A DNA stretch of 64,000 nt, from NCBI RefSeq assembly GCF_022347765.1, contig NZ_JAKRFZ010000009.1:168712-232711 (forward strand). Reading direction: 5' to 3'. The position numbers were made by a program, and so were the translations under genes. A model generated the notes under the pieces. It saw only the letters and a list, made by a program, of their open reading frames with translations. It searched no databases and was not told the DNA's origin. Source of the DNA: Pseudoalteromonas sp. OOF1S-7. GTDB taxonomy: Bacteria > Pseudomonadota > Gammaproteobacteria > Enterobacterales > Alteromonadaceae. The stretch's first letter is position 1. The number at the start of each line of letters is the position of its first letter. Shown piece after piece: positions 12,082 through 20,958 of this stretch.

Positions 12082-13035
12082 TTAGGAGGGTTGTTGAAAA
12101 TCAGGCTGGATACGCCCTAAAATTCCGTCTAATTCGTCTAAATTTGCATAAGAAATCACCAGCTTACCTTTGCCTTTTTGGTTATAATTTATCTCCACTT
12201 TGGCGCCCAGGTTCTCTGCCAGTTGTTGCTCAAGCAGTTTTACGTCCGGATCTTTCTCTTTTGCTGGTTTTTGCTCCACAGGCTCCAGCATCGCACGCAC
12301 CAGTTTCTCAGTTTCGCGCACCGTTAGCCCTTTAGCGACGGCGGTTCTGGCCGCTTCAGACTGCTGTTCACCGGTCAGTGCCAGCAGACAACGGGCGTGA
12401 CCCATCTCAATATCACCATGTTCCAACAAGATTTTTACATCATCATTGAGATTATTGAGACGAAGTAAATTGGTCACAGTAGTGCGTGACTTACCAACGG
12501 CGTCAGCGACCTGCTGATGGGTCAGTTCAAACTCGTTCAGTAATCTGTCGAGCGCGACTGCTTCTTCCATGGCATTGAGATCTTCACGCTGAATGTTTTC
12601 AATCAGGGCAATGGCCACCGCCGCTTCATCGGCAACATCTTTGATGATACAGGGTACCACGTCCAGCTCGGCCAGTTGGGCCGCACGCCAGCGTCGTTCA
12701 CCGGCAATGATCTCAAACTGATTTTCAGCGATGGGGCGCACCACGATTGGTTGTAATACCCCCTGGGCCCGAATAGAGCTGGCCAGCTCTTCAAGTGCCT
12801 GCTCAGACATATCTTTGCGCGGCTGATATTTACCACGCTGCAAATACTCGATGGGCAACCGCTGTAATTCCTGATCGGTCACCTCATGACTTTGCGTTGT
12901 CTGTTCGGGTTCAACGGCACGCTCGGTGCCCTGGGTTTGCGTGACTTCAGGCTGAGCTGATTGCAAAGCAGCAGGTTTTGCTGAACTCAACAAGGCATCC
13001 AGACCTCGACCCAAACCGCGTTTTTTCACCGACAT
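12082..13035 (-). CDS. parB: Chromosome-partitioning protein ParB
   Basis: ParB (317 residues) is the CTP-dependent DNA clamp that loads at parS. The N-terminus has the conserved start KKRGLGRGLDALL; the ParB/Srx core shows GERRWRAAQLA near 113-123 and ENIQREDLN near 147-155, and a helix-turn-helix follows (LTHQQVADAVGKSRTTVTN). A Lys-rich C-terminal dimerisation domain ends the protein. It follows parA by 15 bp. Two perfect parS sites inside recF (31786, 32419) are its likely targets in this window. Confidence 0.97.
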   Translation of the reverse strand: MSVKKRGLGRGLDALLSSAKPAALQSAQPEVTQTQGTERAVEPEQTTQSHEVTDQELQRLPIEYLQRGKYQPRKDMSEQALEELASSIRAQGVLQPIVVRPIAENQFEIIAGERRWRAAQLAELDVVPCIIKDVADEAAVAIALIENIQREDLNAMEEAVALDRLLNEFELTHQQVADAVGKSRTTVTNLLRLNNLNDDVKILLEHGDIEMGHARCLLALTGEQQSEAARTAVAKGLTVRETEKLVRAMLEPVEQKPAKEKDPDVKLLEQQLAENLGAKVEINYNQKGKGKLVISYANLDELDGILGRIQPDFQQPS

Positions 13036-13050
13036 TGTTTTTTCTTCCTC

Positions 13051-13836
13051 TTAGGCAACAGCTGCTGCTTGTTTTTCCTGACGGCGGAGCATTTCTCCGG
13101 CCAGTGCCAGATACGCTTTGGCACCACTGGAGGCTCTGTCATAGTACATAGCCGGTGCACCAAAACTCGGCGCTTCCGCCAGACGCACATTACGTGGGAT
13201 CACGGTGCGGTAGACTTTTTCACCAAAATGCTGTTTTAGCTGCTCAGATACATCGTTCGCCAGGCGGTTGCGCGGATCGTACATAGTACGCAGGATCCCT
13301 TCGATCTGTAAATTTGGATTCACCAGCTTAGACAGCTGCGTTATGGTATCCATCAGTGCCGTCAGTCCTTCCAGTGCATAGTATTCACACTGCATCGGCA
13401 CCATCACAGAATCTGCCGCCGCCATCGCATTGACCGTCAACATGTTTAATGAAGGTGGACAATCAATAAAAATAAAGTCGTACTGATCCAGCACCGATTC
13501 CAGTGCATTACGCAAACGCACTTCGCGGGCAAACAATTCCATCAGCTTCACTTCGGCCGCCGTGACATCACCGTTGGCAGCAATCAGATGGTACTCGCCG
13601 GAGGTTTCTTTGCTGATCACGTCCTGGATCGGGGTCTCTTCGATCAAAAGATCGTAAATGGTTGCCACTTCGCCATATTTGTCAACACCACTGCCCATGG
13701 TCGCATTGCCTTGTGGATCCAGGTCAATGAGCAGGACCTTGCGTTTGGTCGCAGCCATGGAAGCTGCCAGGTTGACTGCAGTGGTGGTTTTTCCCACACC
13801 GCCTTTTTGGTTTGCAATCGCAATGACTCTAGCCAC
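13051..13836 (-). CDS. parA: Chromosome-partitioning ATPase ParA (Soj type)
   Basis: This 261-residue ATPase has the deviant Walker A motif KGGVGKTTT at about 11-19, and LIDLDPQGNAT plus FIDCPPSL as Walker A' and B. ParA forms a nucleoid-bound gradient that pulls ParB-parS complexes. The start is GTG at 13836. It is cotranscribed with rsmG (14 bp upstream) and parB, the usual order near oriC. Confidence 0.97.
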   Translation of the reverse strand: MARVIAIANQKGGVGKTTTAVNLAASMAATKRKVLLIDLDPQGNATMGSGVDKYGEVATIYDLLIEETPIQDVISKETSGEYHLIAANGDVTAAEVKLMELFAREVRLRNALESVLDQYDFIFIDCPPSLNMLTVNAMAAADSVMVPMQCEYYALEGLTALMDTITQLSKLVNPNLQIEGILRTMYDPRNRLANDVSEQLKQHFGEKVYRTVIPRNVRLAEAPSFGAPAMYYDRASSGAKAYLALAGEMLRRQEKQAAAVA

Positions 13837-13850
13837 TATGTCCTCGAATA

Positions 13851-14471
13851 CTAGTCTTTTTTCAGAATGATTAAATGACGTTCACCATCCAGCTCGGGGA
13901 CCTGTAAACTAATATCACGTTCCAGAGTCACACCGGCGGGCAGGCTATCCAGTTCCTGCTGCGGAAACTGACCTTTTAATGCCAGAAAACGGCTTTCACC
14001 GTCGACCAGATGTCCACACCACTGAACCATGTCCTGCAATGACGCAAAGGCACGACTCAGTACACCGTCTAATTTAACACTTGGCTGATATTCTTCAACA
14101 CGAGACTGAACCGGTGTGACGTTTTCCAGTCCAAGCGCATGTTTTACCTGGGTTAAAAAACGTACACGTTTGCCAAGACTGTCGAGCAGGACAAACTGAG
14201 TATCGGGCAGGGCAATGGCCAGTACTATCCCGGGTAACCCCGGTCCGGTGCCTACATCAATGTAGTTTTTGCCACTCAGGTGAGGCGCAACCACCAGTGA
14301 ATCCATGATGTGTTTGACCATCATTTCTTGTGGATCGCGCACTGAAGTCAGGTTGTAGGCTTTGTTCCATTTGTCGAGCAGCCCGACATAATCGACGAGC
14401 TGCTGCTTCTGTTGTTCAGTTAGCGTGATATCCGTGCGGGCTAACAGGGCTGTAAGTTGTTCTAATAACAC
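13851..14471 (-). CDS. rsmG: 16S rRNA (guanine-527-N7)-methyltransferase
   Basis: RsmG (206 residues; E. coli 207) methylates G527 in 16S rRNA with S-adenosylmethionine. Visible motifs are [17 protein letters not shown], the SAM-binding segment [15 protein letters not shown] and SRAFASL. It lies 16 bp after mnmG and 14 bp before parA, the conserved order. Confidence 0.97.
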   Translation of the reverse strand: MLLEQLTALLARTDITLTEQQKQQLVDYVGLLDKWNKAYNLTSVRDPQEMMVKHIMDSLVVAPHLSGKNYIDVGTGPGLPGIVLAIALPDTQFVLLDSLGKRVRFLTQVKHALGLENVTPVQSRVEEYQPSVKLDGVLSRAFASLQDMVQWCGHLVDGESRFLALKGQFPQQELDSLPAGVTLERDISLQVPELDGERHLIILKKD

Positions 14472-14487
14472 AGTCTTCCATTTGTTG

Positions 14488-16377
14488 TTACGCAGACTTG
14501 CGTAACAACCCTTGCTTTTTCAGATACACTAATAATAGCGAAATCGCAGCAGGGGTGATACCAGAAATACGAGACGCCTGGCCGATTGTTTGCGGTCTGG
14601 CTTCTGTCAATTTAGCCACCACCTCGTTAGAAAGACCGCTGACCTGAGCATAATCGAACTCAGCCGGTAACAGCGTTTCTTCATGGCGTAGCTGTTTGTT
14701 GATCTCATCCTGCTGACGTGCAATGTAGCCTGCGTACTTAGTCTGGATCTCAACCTGCTCCAGTGCCTGGATATTGTCCTGCTCACTGGCCAGACCTTCA
14801 ATTTGCATCAGATCTTTGTAGCTGACTTCCGGACGACGGATCAGATCTTCTAAACTGGCCTCCCGGGTCAATGGCGATTTCAGCAGCTCGTTCACTTGCG
14901 CCAGCGCCGGATGATCTTTGTGGATCCAGGTATTACGCAGTCGCTGGGTTTCCTGTTCCATCACTTCCAGCTTATTGTTGTAAGCCGCCCAGCGTTCATC
15001 ATCCACCAGACCCAGCTCACGACCTTTTTCGGTCAGGCGCAGATCCGCGTTGTCTTCACGCAACAGCAAACGGTATTCAGCACGGCTGGTAAACATACGA
15101 TAGGGTTCTTTGGTTCCCAGAGTAGCCAGGTCGTCGATCAAGACACCGGTATAGGCCTGATCGCGACGCGGTGTCCAGGCTTGTAGACCTTTTACTTGCA
15201 AGGCCGCATTCATACCGGCTATCAAGCCCTGTGCCCCCGCTTCTTCGTAGCCGGTAGTGCCATTTATCTGGCCGGCAAAGAACAGGCCATTGATAAATTT
15301 GGTTTCCAGAGATTGTTTCAAATCGCGCGGATCGAAGAAGTCATATTCAATGGCATAGCCAGGACGACAAATGTGCGCATTTTCAAAGCCCTGAATTGAA
15401 CGCACGATCTCCAGCTGAATATCAAATGGCAGGCTGGTGGAAATGCCGTTCGGATACAACTCATAAGAAGTTAGTCCTTCCGGCTCCACAAAGATCTGAT
15501 GTTTCTCTTTGTCGGCAAAGCGGACTATTTTATCTTCAATAGACGGGCAGTAACGTGGCCCGATCCCTTCAATCACACCAGCATACATAGGCGAGCGGTG
15601 CAGGTTATCGCGGATCACATCATGGGTTTTTTCATTGGTATAGGTGATATAGCAGGGGATCTGTTGCGGATGATCCGACGCTTTACCCATAAATGAGAAT
15701 ACCGGCGTTGGCGTATCACCAGGCTGCGCCTGCATCACTGAAAAGTCTACGGTGCGCGCATCAATGCGGGGTGGTGTACCGGTTTTCAGTCGATCAACGC
15801 GGAATGGGAGTTCACGTAAACGCTGTGCCAGGGCAATCGAGGGGGGATCGCCTGCACGACCGCCTTTAAAATTCTCCAGACCAATGTGGATCTGACCGCC
15901 CAGGAAAGTACCCACTGTCAGTACCACTGTTTGTGCACTAAAGCGCAATCCCATCTGGGTTACGACACCTTTAACCTGATCCTGTTCAACGATCAGATCA
16001 TCACACGATTGCTGGAAGATCTTCAGATTGTCCTGGTTTTGCAAGATCTCCTGGATCGCCGCTTTATACAGAGCGCGATCTGCCTGAGCTCGGGTTGCCC
16101 GCACAGCAGGGCCTTTAGACGAGTTCAAAGTACGAAACTGGATCCCGCCTTTGTCGATCGCTTTGGCCATTGCGCCACCCAGGGCATCGATCTCTTTAAC
16201 CAGATGACCTTTTCCGATCCCGCCGATCGCTGGGTTACAGGACATCTGTCCCAGGGTGTCCATATTGTGTGTTAACAATAAGGTATTCATGCCCATACGT
16301 GCTGCAGCCAACGCTGCCTCAGTACCAGCATGACCACCACCAACAACGATAACGTCAAAATGTTCGTGATAAATCAT
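14488..16377 (-). CDS. mnmG: tRNA uridine-34 5-carboxymethylaminomethyl modification enzyme MnmG
   Basis: This FAD protein (629 residues; E. coli 629) acts with MnmE to modify the wobble uridine of several tRNAs. The dinucleotide-binding motif [19 protein letters not shown] is at about 11-29, and the GidA signature [15 protein letters not shown] is near 272-286. The C-terminal helices that bind MnmE are complete. It borders oriC, as gidA does in E. coli. Its partner MnmE is encoded at 19497. Confidence 0.98.
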   Translation of the reverse strand: MIYHEHFDVIVVGGGHAGTEAALAAARMGMNTLLLTHNMDTLGQMSCNPAIGGIGKGHLVKEIDALGGAMAKAIDKGGIQFRTLNSSKGPAVRATRAQADRALYKAAIQEILQNQDNLKIFQQSCDDLIVEQDQVKGVVTQMGLRFSAQTVVLTVGTFLGGQIHIGLENFKGGRAGDPPSIALAQRLRELPFRVDRLKTGTPPRIDARTVDFSVMQAQPGDTPTPVFSFMGKASDHPQQIPCYITYTNEKTHDVIRDNLHRSPMYAGVIEGIGPRYCPSIEDKIVRFADKEKHQIFVEPEGLTSYELYPNGISTSLPFDIQLEIVRSIQGFENAHICRPGYAIEYDFFDPRDLKQSLETKFINGLFFAGQINGTTGYEEAGAQGLIAGMNAALQVKGLQAWTPRRDQAYTGVLIDDLATLGTKEPYRMFTSRAEYRLLLREDNADLRLTEKGRELGLVDDERWAAYNNKLEVMEQETQRLRNTWIHKDHPALAQVNELLKSPLTREASLEDLIRRPEVSYKDLMQIEGLASEQDNIQALEQVEIQTKYAGYIARQQDEINKQLRHEETLLPAEFDYAQVSGLSNEVVAKLTEARPQTIGQASRISGITPAAISLLLVYLKKQGLLRKSA

Positions 16378-16499
16378 TTACGGGATCCTACTTAAAAACA
16401 ACCAGCAAATTTCGAAAGGGTGCGTATTCTACCCAGAAAAACGCAGAAGTGAAACGTTTAAATTTTAATCAGAGCAAAAGGATCACTTAATAATATATA

Positions 16500-16545
16500 A
16501 GGATCTTTTTAAAGATCTTTTATTAGATCTTACTATTAGATCAGC
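16500..16545. promoter_or_regulatory. oriC DNA unwinding element
   Basis: Repeated AT-rich units each starting GATCTT or ending TTAGATC (16502, 16514, 16526, 16539) match the E. coli GATCTnTTnTTTT 13-mers in content and position, just left of the first DnaA box. Confidence 0.8.
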
Positions 16546-16552
16546 CCGGATC

Positions 16553-16773
16553 TGTGAATAACAGTGTATTCCTTATTTGATCCAAAGAGTTAGATCAGAT
16601 CATATGATGTGAATTAGATCGGATCATCACGATGAAAAGCTTTGATCAAAGTGGCTATTTATTCACAGCCCTAGATCCGATGAAAACTATCCAATGGATA
16701 AGTATGCTTAGATCCGCAGTTAGATCAAAGGTTATCCACAATGCGATCTAAGAAAGAGTCATTTTGTGAATAA
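16553..16773. promoter_or_regulatory. Four perfect DnaA boxes of oriC
   Basis: Matches to TTAT(C/T)CACA are: TGTGAATAA at 16553-16561 (minus), TTATTCACA at 16659-16667 (plus), TTATCCACA at 16732-16740 (plus) and TGTGAATAA at 16765-16773 (minus). Weaker DnaA sites were not searched systematically. Confidence 0.9.
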
Positions 16774-16813
16774 CTTCTGTGTAAAAGATCTCATCACTGA
16801 TCCGCATATCGGA

Positions 16814-17260
16814 TTAACACGCCTGATCCAGTTGCTGTTTTAGTGCGGGCAACCAGGCGATGGCAGCATCTTCCGGCAGCGCTTCATCTTGTACATCGAT
16901 CTTTAATACCGGTAAAAGCTGCTGTGCGCCTTTATCTGACAGTAGCTGCGCACAGTTACTGGCGGCCAGATTAAAGGTGTCATAACTTGAGTCGCCAATA
17001 CCCACTACGGCAAATTGCACATGGCTCAGATCTTCATGATCAGACAGTTGCTCTATAAAAGGCAGCAGGTTATCCGGATAGTCGCCAGCCCCATAAGTGG
17101 ATGTGACCACCAGCCACAGAGAATGCTGACAGGCGCTCAAGTCCGGTTGTTCATGCAGTTGTGTGTTGAATTCACTGGCATTAAGCTGCTCGGCAAGCTG
17201 TTCTGCAACGTACTCTGCGGAGCCCATTTGGCTACCTATGATGATCTCAATATTGCGCAT
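16814..17260 (-). CDS. mioC: MioC-family flavodoxin
   Basis: This 148-residue flavodoxin-like protein binds FMN and shuttles electrons. The phosphate-binding loop is GSQMGSAEYVAEQL (8-21), and STYGAGDYPDN and GIGDSSYDTFN are the two further FMN-contacting loops. Length equals that of E. coli MioC (147). Its position beside oriC, transcribed toward it, is conserved in many gammaproteobacteria, where its transcription can influence initiation. Confidence 0.93.
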   Translation of the reverse strand: MRNIEIIIGSQMGSAEYVAEQLAEQLNASEFNTQLHEQPDLSACQHSLWLVVTSTYGAGDYPDNLLPFIEQLSDHEDLSHVQFAVVGIGDSSYDTFNLAASNCAQLLSDKGAQQLLPVLKIDVQDEALPEDAAIAWLPALKQQLDQAC

Positions 17261-17457
17261 GAGGCGTTAGATCCTGATTACTGACTCTGGGCGTATTCGC
17301 GACATCTTAATGACCTTCGCAGAGAAGTAAAGCCTTGATCTAAGTTTGGGATAAAAAAATCTAGCGCAATTAGTAGTCAAAACGCGTGATTTCATAATAA
17401 GCGACTATTAATCAATGGCTTAATAAAATATTCCAAATGCTAATCCGGTGTGCTTGT

Positions 17458-17466
17458 TGTGGATAA
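17458..17466 (-). promoter_or_regulatory. DnaA box upstream of mioC
   Basis: TGTGGATAA is a perfect strong DnaA box about 200 bp upstream of mioC. E. coli mioC is repressed by DnaA bound to a box at its promoter, so the same control is plausible, though here the box is farther away. Confidence 0.7.
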
Positions 17467-17571
17467 ACCGCGAATATCCTGATGCTTTTTAGGGTTATCA
17501 GGCCTTACAGAAATGGCTGTAAAGGGTCATAATCAGGACGATTTTTAGCTTGTGGATAGATTCTGGTGCAT

Positions 17572-17590
17572 AAGACGATCTGATCGTCTT
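17572..17590. repeat. Short perfect inverted repeat
   Basis: AAGACGATC, one base, GATCGTCTT. It contains two GATC sites. It has no T-tract, so it is more likely an operator-like palindrome than a terminator. Confidence 0.4.
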
Positions 17591-17890
17591 TCCATGATAA
17601 AAAAGAGGATCTATAAAGTTTGATCTATATAATGAAATAATCTAAAAAATGGCGATCTTTTTCACATAGCTGACAGGATTGGGTGCGTGGCATAGCTGTT
17701 TATGCTGTACGGCCACCTTCAGATGATGATGTGATGTGAGTAAGTTTGCTCGCCAGAGCACGGATTGTCACACCAATGTTCCTTTATGAAATACATATGT
17801 TGACAGATATGTGCAGTTTTTCATCAATTTCTCACAGTTTGCAGTGTGATCTGAGCATAACCTAGGCGCAGTTTTCAAAGGAGCAAACGG

Positions 17891-19453
17891 ATGAAATCAC
17901 TCAACTTGGGCGCTGCGCTGATCTGTATTGGTGTGCTGAGCGCATGTGTTAGCCGCAATGAACGACCGACTATTACAATTGAACAACCTGAATTGACGGC
18001 CATTGCGATGACTCAGGTGACACTGGCAGCCAGGGTCACAGATAAGGATGATAACCTGAAATCAATCGCGTGGCGTCAGGTCTCCGGGCCGGATGATGCT
18101 GTGCTGCATGTCTCGGGCAATCAGGCACAAAGTATCGATGTCCACCTTCCCACTGCCGCTGGCGACTATACCTTTGAGATCACTGCCACGGATGATCTTG
18201 ATGTCTCGCAGAGTAAACGTTTCACTGTGGTCGCAAAGTCGCTGCAAGAAACCGTCTTTGTGCAACTTGATGATTTGTTATTGCAGATTTACGAAGCGGA
18301 TAAAGCCTTGATCCCAGGCATCCAGGCCCTCATAGATTTCAATCAGGATGGAGTCGTCTGGCGAGGCGCTGCTGGCTATCGGGATGCGCAGCAGACTCAG
18401 GTATTAGAGACGGATACACCGTTTCGCATTGCCAGTATTTCTAAGTTACTAAGCGCGGCAGTGACCTTTTCCATGATTGACGAAGGGCAATTCACGCTGG
18501 ATACGCCGATCACTGCGTTGATCTCGCCAGAGGATATGCCACCGGGTTATAGCATCGAGGATTTGCATGTTGCTGAGGGCGTTAAACGCGGGGGATCACT
18601 TACAATCCGGCAACTATTAGATCAAAGTACCGGGATCCGCGATTTTATTTCCTATTTGCATGACCCGTTAGCGCCTGACACGCGTTCATTTATTGCGGCA
18701 CTGCAAGGCGGTGAAGACGATATTCCAGCGCTTTGGCACTCGGATCTGCTCATTGCCGATCTGCTTGGTCGTGGATTAACACAAAACTTGGAGACTATGC
18801 CGGGAGAAAAACACCTGTATGGCAATAGCAATACCGACTTACTCGCCTGGGCACTGGAAAAACACACCAAAAAGCGCTTTGAGCAGTTGTTATATGAGCG
18901 TGTGTTGCAGCCGCTCGGTATGGACAACACTTATATGGACAGGCATGAACCGATGCGTGGAGCTGAGCAGATAGCGCATCACTACTTTTATATTCCTGAG
19001 CATGAGGAGATCCCCCCTGAATTGAGCGGCAATCACAATGTGGTTGCACGGCAGGTGAATACCTCTTTTGCCTGGGCTGGCGGCGGGATGGTCTCCACAC
19101 TGGATGATCTTAATGTGTTCATGACGGCTCTTCATCAGGGGCAGTTGGTTGAAGATCCTCAGTTACAAATGGAAATTGCCGAGCATTGGCTGAGCGAAGT
19201 GCCTGAAGAGGGGGTTCAGGAGCATTATGGTCTGGCGCAGGAGCGGTTTGATTTTGAGGGTTATTCCACAACCGGACATTCCGGGTTCTGGGGCACTAAC
19301 GCAACATTTGTTGAGCCTCTGGCGATCCGCATGGTTACAGCCAGTCATCAGGTGTCTACGGATAGTTTTTATGAATTCGAGCAAGCTGCCATTGCGTTAT
19401 TTCACGAACTGGGCTTAAAAGGGGTGGCGCCGCTCACTAAAGAGACTCAGTGA
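17891..19453 (+). CDS. Beta-lactamase-fold serine hydrolase lipoprotein with N-terminal Ig/PKD-like domain
   Basis: This 520-residue lipoprotein has a signal peptide with lipobox LSAC (Cys19). Residues 28-115 look like one PKD/Ig-like beta-sandwich. The rest is a class-C-beta-lactamase/D-alanyl-D-alanine-carboxypeptidase fold with the three catalytic motifs visible: Ser182-x-x-Lys185 (SISK), Tyr310-x-Asn312 (YGN) and His463-Ser-Gly (HSG in place of KTG). HSG at the third motif is common in esterase/peptidase members (family VIII esterase and EstB type), so antibiotic resistance is not implied. AAAGGAG lies 8 bp before the ATG. Substrate unknown. Confidence 0.85.
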   Translation: MKSLNLGAALICIGVLSACVSRNERPTITIEQPELTAIAMTQVTLAARVTDKDDNLKSIAWRQVSGPDDAVLHVSGNQAQSIDVHLPTAAGDYTFEITATDDLDVSQSKRFTVVAKSLQETVFVQLDDLLLQIYEADKALIPGIQALIDFNQDGVVWRGAAGYRDAQQTQVLETDTPFRIASISKLLSAAVTFSMIDEGQFTLDTPITALISPEDMPPGYSIEDLHVAEGVKRGGSLTIRQLLDQSTGIRDFISYLHDPLAPDTRSFIAALQGGEDDIPALWHSDLLIADLLGRGLTQNLETMPGEKHLYGNSNTDLLAWALEKHTKKRFEQLLYERVLQPLGMDNTYMDRHEPMRGAEQIAHHYFYIPEHEEIPPELSGNHNVVARQVNTSFAWAGGGMVSTLDDLNVFMTALHQGQLVEDPQLQMEIAEHWLSEVPEEGVQEHYGLAQERFDFEGYSTTGHSGFWGTNATFVEPLAIRMVTASHQVSTDSFYEFEQAAIALFHELGLKGVAPLTKETQ

Positions 19454-19461
19454 CGGAAGAG

Positions 19462-19488
19462 TGAGACGCACCTGAGCGGTGCGTCTCA
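19462..19488. terminator. Hairpin between convergent lipoprotein gene and mnmE
   Basis: Perfect 11-bp arms (19462-19472 and 19478-19488) flank a 5-base loop right after the lipoprotein stop and 9 bp from the mnmE stop. No T-tract follows, so termination efficiency is uncertain. Confidence 0.6.
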
Positions 19489-19496
19489 GTACTGTA

Positions 19497-20861
19497 TTAC
19501 TTGCCGATACAGAAAGAGCTGAAGATCTTACCCAGCAGGTCATCGGAGGTAAATTCACCCGTGATTTCATTCAGGTATTGTTGCGTGAGTCGCAGTTCTT
19601 CAGCCAGGATCTCGCCGGCAATGTGCATTTCCAGCTGAGTCTGGCCAATCTCCAGATGCTCTGCGGCACGCTCCAGTGCGTCGAGGTGACGGCGACGCGC
19701 CATAAAGCCACCTTCTGTTGCGCCGGTAAAGCCGATACAGGCCTTAAGGTGTTCACGCAACAGATCAATCCCAGTGCTGTCTTTGGCACTGAGGCGGATC
19801 AGGGCATGACCATGATCGTGACTGGTACCGGTCTGTTCACCACTGAGGTCAACTTTATTGCGGATCACTGTGATGTCCATGCCCGCAGGCAGTTGCTCAA
19901 TGAACTCCGGCCAGATCCGGGCTGGATCGGTTTCATTGGTTTCGGTGCCGTCAACCATAAATAGCACGTGATCGGCGGCGCGGATCTCATCCCAGGCACG
20001 CTCAATTCCGATTTGTTCCACTTTGTCCGGACTGTCGCGCAGGCCGGCGGTGTCAATGATGTGCAGCGGCATGCCATCAATATGGATATGTTCTCTTAGT
20101 ACGTCCCGGGTGGTACCAGCGATATCGGTGACAATAGCAGCTTCACGGCCTGCCAGCGCATTAAGCAATGAGGATTTGCCTGCATTCGGGCGACCCGCGA
20201 TCACCACTTTCATGCCTTCACGCATGATGCTGCCTTGTTTAGCTTGCTGACGCACCACGCCCAGCTGCTCTATGATGGCGCTCAAGTCGCCGGCCACTTT
20301 ACCATCGGAAAGAAAGTCGATTTCTTCATCTGGAAAGTCGATTGCTGCCTCAACATACATGCGTAAATGGATCACTTGTTCCACCAGCGCATTGATATGT
20401 TTGGAAAAATCACCTTGCAGTGAGTGCAGGGCACTTTTCGCTGCTTGCTCGCTGGTTGCATTGATTAGATCGGCAATGGCTTCGGCCTGAGTCAGATCCA
20501 GCTTATCATTCATAAACGCGCGTTCAGAGAATTCACCGGGTTTGGCGAGTCGCACGCCGTCGACCTGGCTGATCTCTTTAAGCAGCATGTCCAGCACCAC
20601 CGGACCACCATGGCCCTGAAGCTCAAGCACATCTTCGCCGGTAAAGGAGTTCGGGCCTTTAAAGAACAGCGCAATGCCCTGATCCAACTGCTCTCCCTGA
20701 AGCGTCTGGAATGGCAGGTATTCCGCATAGCGGGTTTTTGGGCATTTTCCGAGTATTTTGTGTGCGACCTGCTCAGCCAGAGTCCCTGAAATTCGAATTA
20801 TGCCGACGCCGCCCCGGCCCGGTGCGGTTGCCTGTGCTGCGATGGTGTCTTGTGCGATCAT
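19497..20861 (-). CDS. mnmE: tRNA modification GTPase MnmE
   Basis: MnmE (454 residues; E. coli 454) works with MnmG on tRNA wobble uridines. I start at the ATG at 20861-20859 ([18 protein letters not shown]), with AAGGG upstream, instead of six codons earlier. The N-terminal tetrahydrofolate-binding domain is followed by the G domain with P-loop GRPNAGKSS near 224-232, [12 protein letters not shown] and NKVD. The C-terminus FCIGK holds the essential Cys. MnmE is usually next to yidC; here four genes lie between. Confidence 0.97.
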   Translation of the reverse strand: MIAQDTIAAQATAPGRGGVGIIRISGTLAEQVAHKILGKCPKTRYAEYLPFQTLQGEQLDQGIALFFKGPNSFTGEDVLELQGHGGPVVLDMLLKEISQVDGVRLAKPGEFSERAFMNDKLDLTQAEAIADLINATSEQAAKSALHSLQGDFSKHINALVEQVIHLRMYVEAAIDFPDEEIDFLSDGKVAGDLSAIIEQLGVVRQQAKQGSIMREGMKVVIAGRPNAGKSSLLNALAGREAAIVTDIAGTTRDVLREHIHIDGMPLHIIDTAGLRDSPDKVEQIGIERAWDEIRAADHVLFMVDGTETNETDPARIWPEFIEQLPAGMDITVIRNKVDLSGEQTGTSHDHGHALIRLSAKDSTGIDLLREHLKACIGFTGATEGGFMARRRHLDALERAAEHLEIGQTQLEMHIAGEILAEELRLTQQYLNEITGEFTSDDLLGKIFSSFCIGK

Positions 20862-20958
20862 TGTGACCCTTGAAAGCAAACTCTAATTAGCGCTAAGTGT
20901 ACAGCAAACGCGCGCAGTGAGGTATAGTAGAGGCGGTTCAGACATAAGGATATCTACT

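Larger units (their letters stand above)
16378..16813. other. oriC: Chromosomal replication origin oriC (candidate)
   Basis: This 436-bp gap between mnmG and mioC has the organisation of E. coli oriC. I count about 19 GATC sites, many times the random expectation, as required for Dam/SeqA control. An AT-rich unwinding element lies on the mnmG side (16500-16545) and four perfect DnaA boxes follow. The leftmost box (TGTGAATAACA) and the rightmost TTATCCACA fall in contexts like E. coli R1 and R4. I did not detect any gene here. Confidence 0.92.
17261..17890. other. 630-bp intergenic region upstream of mioC and the lipoprotein gene
   Basis: No gene is visible. The region holds divergent promoters, about eight more GATC sites, one perfect DnaA box and one near-match (TGTGGATAG, 17551-17559), and an inverted repeat at 17572-17590. 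It looks like an extension of the origin control region toward mioC. Confidence 0.6.

Noticed and set aside
17891..19453. Antibiotic-resistance beta-lactamase
   Set aside because: The third catalytic motif is HSG rather than KTG, the protein is a lipoprotein with an added PKD-like domain, and the family is mostly esterases and peptidases.
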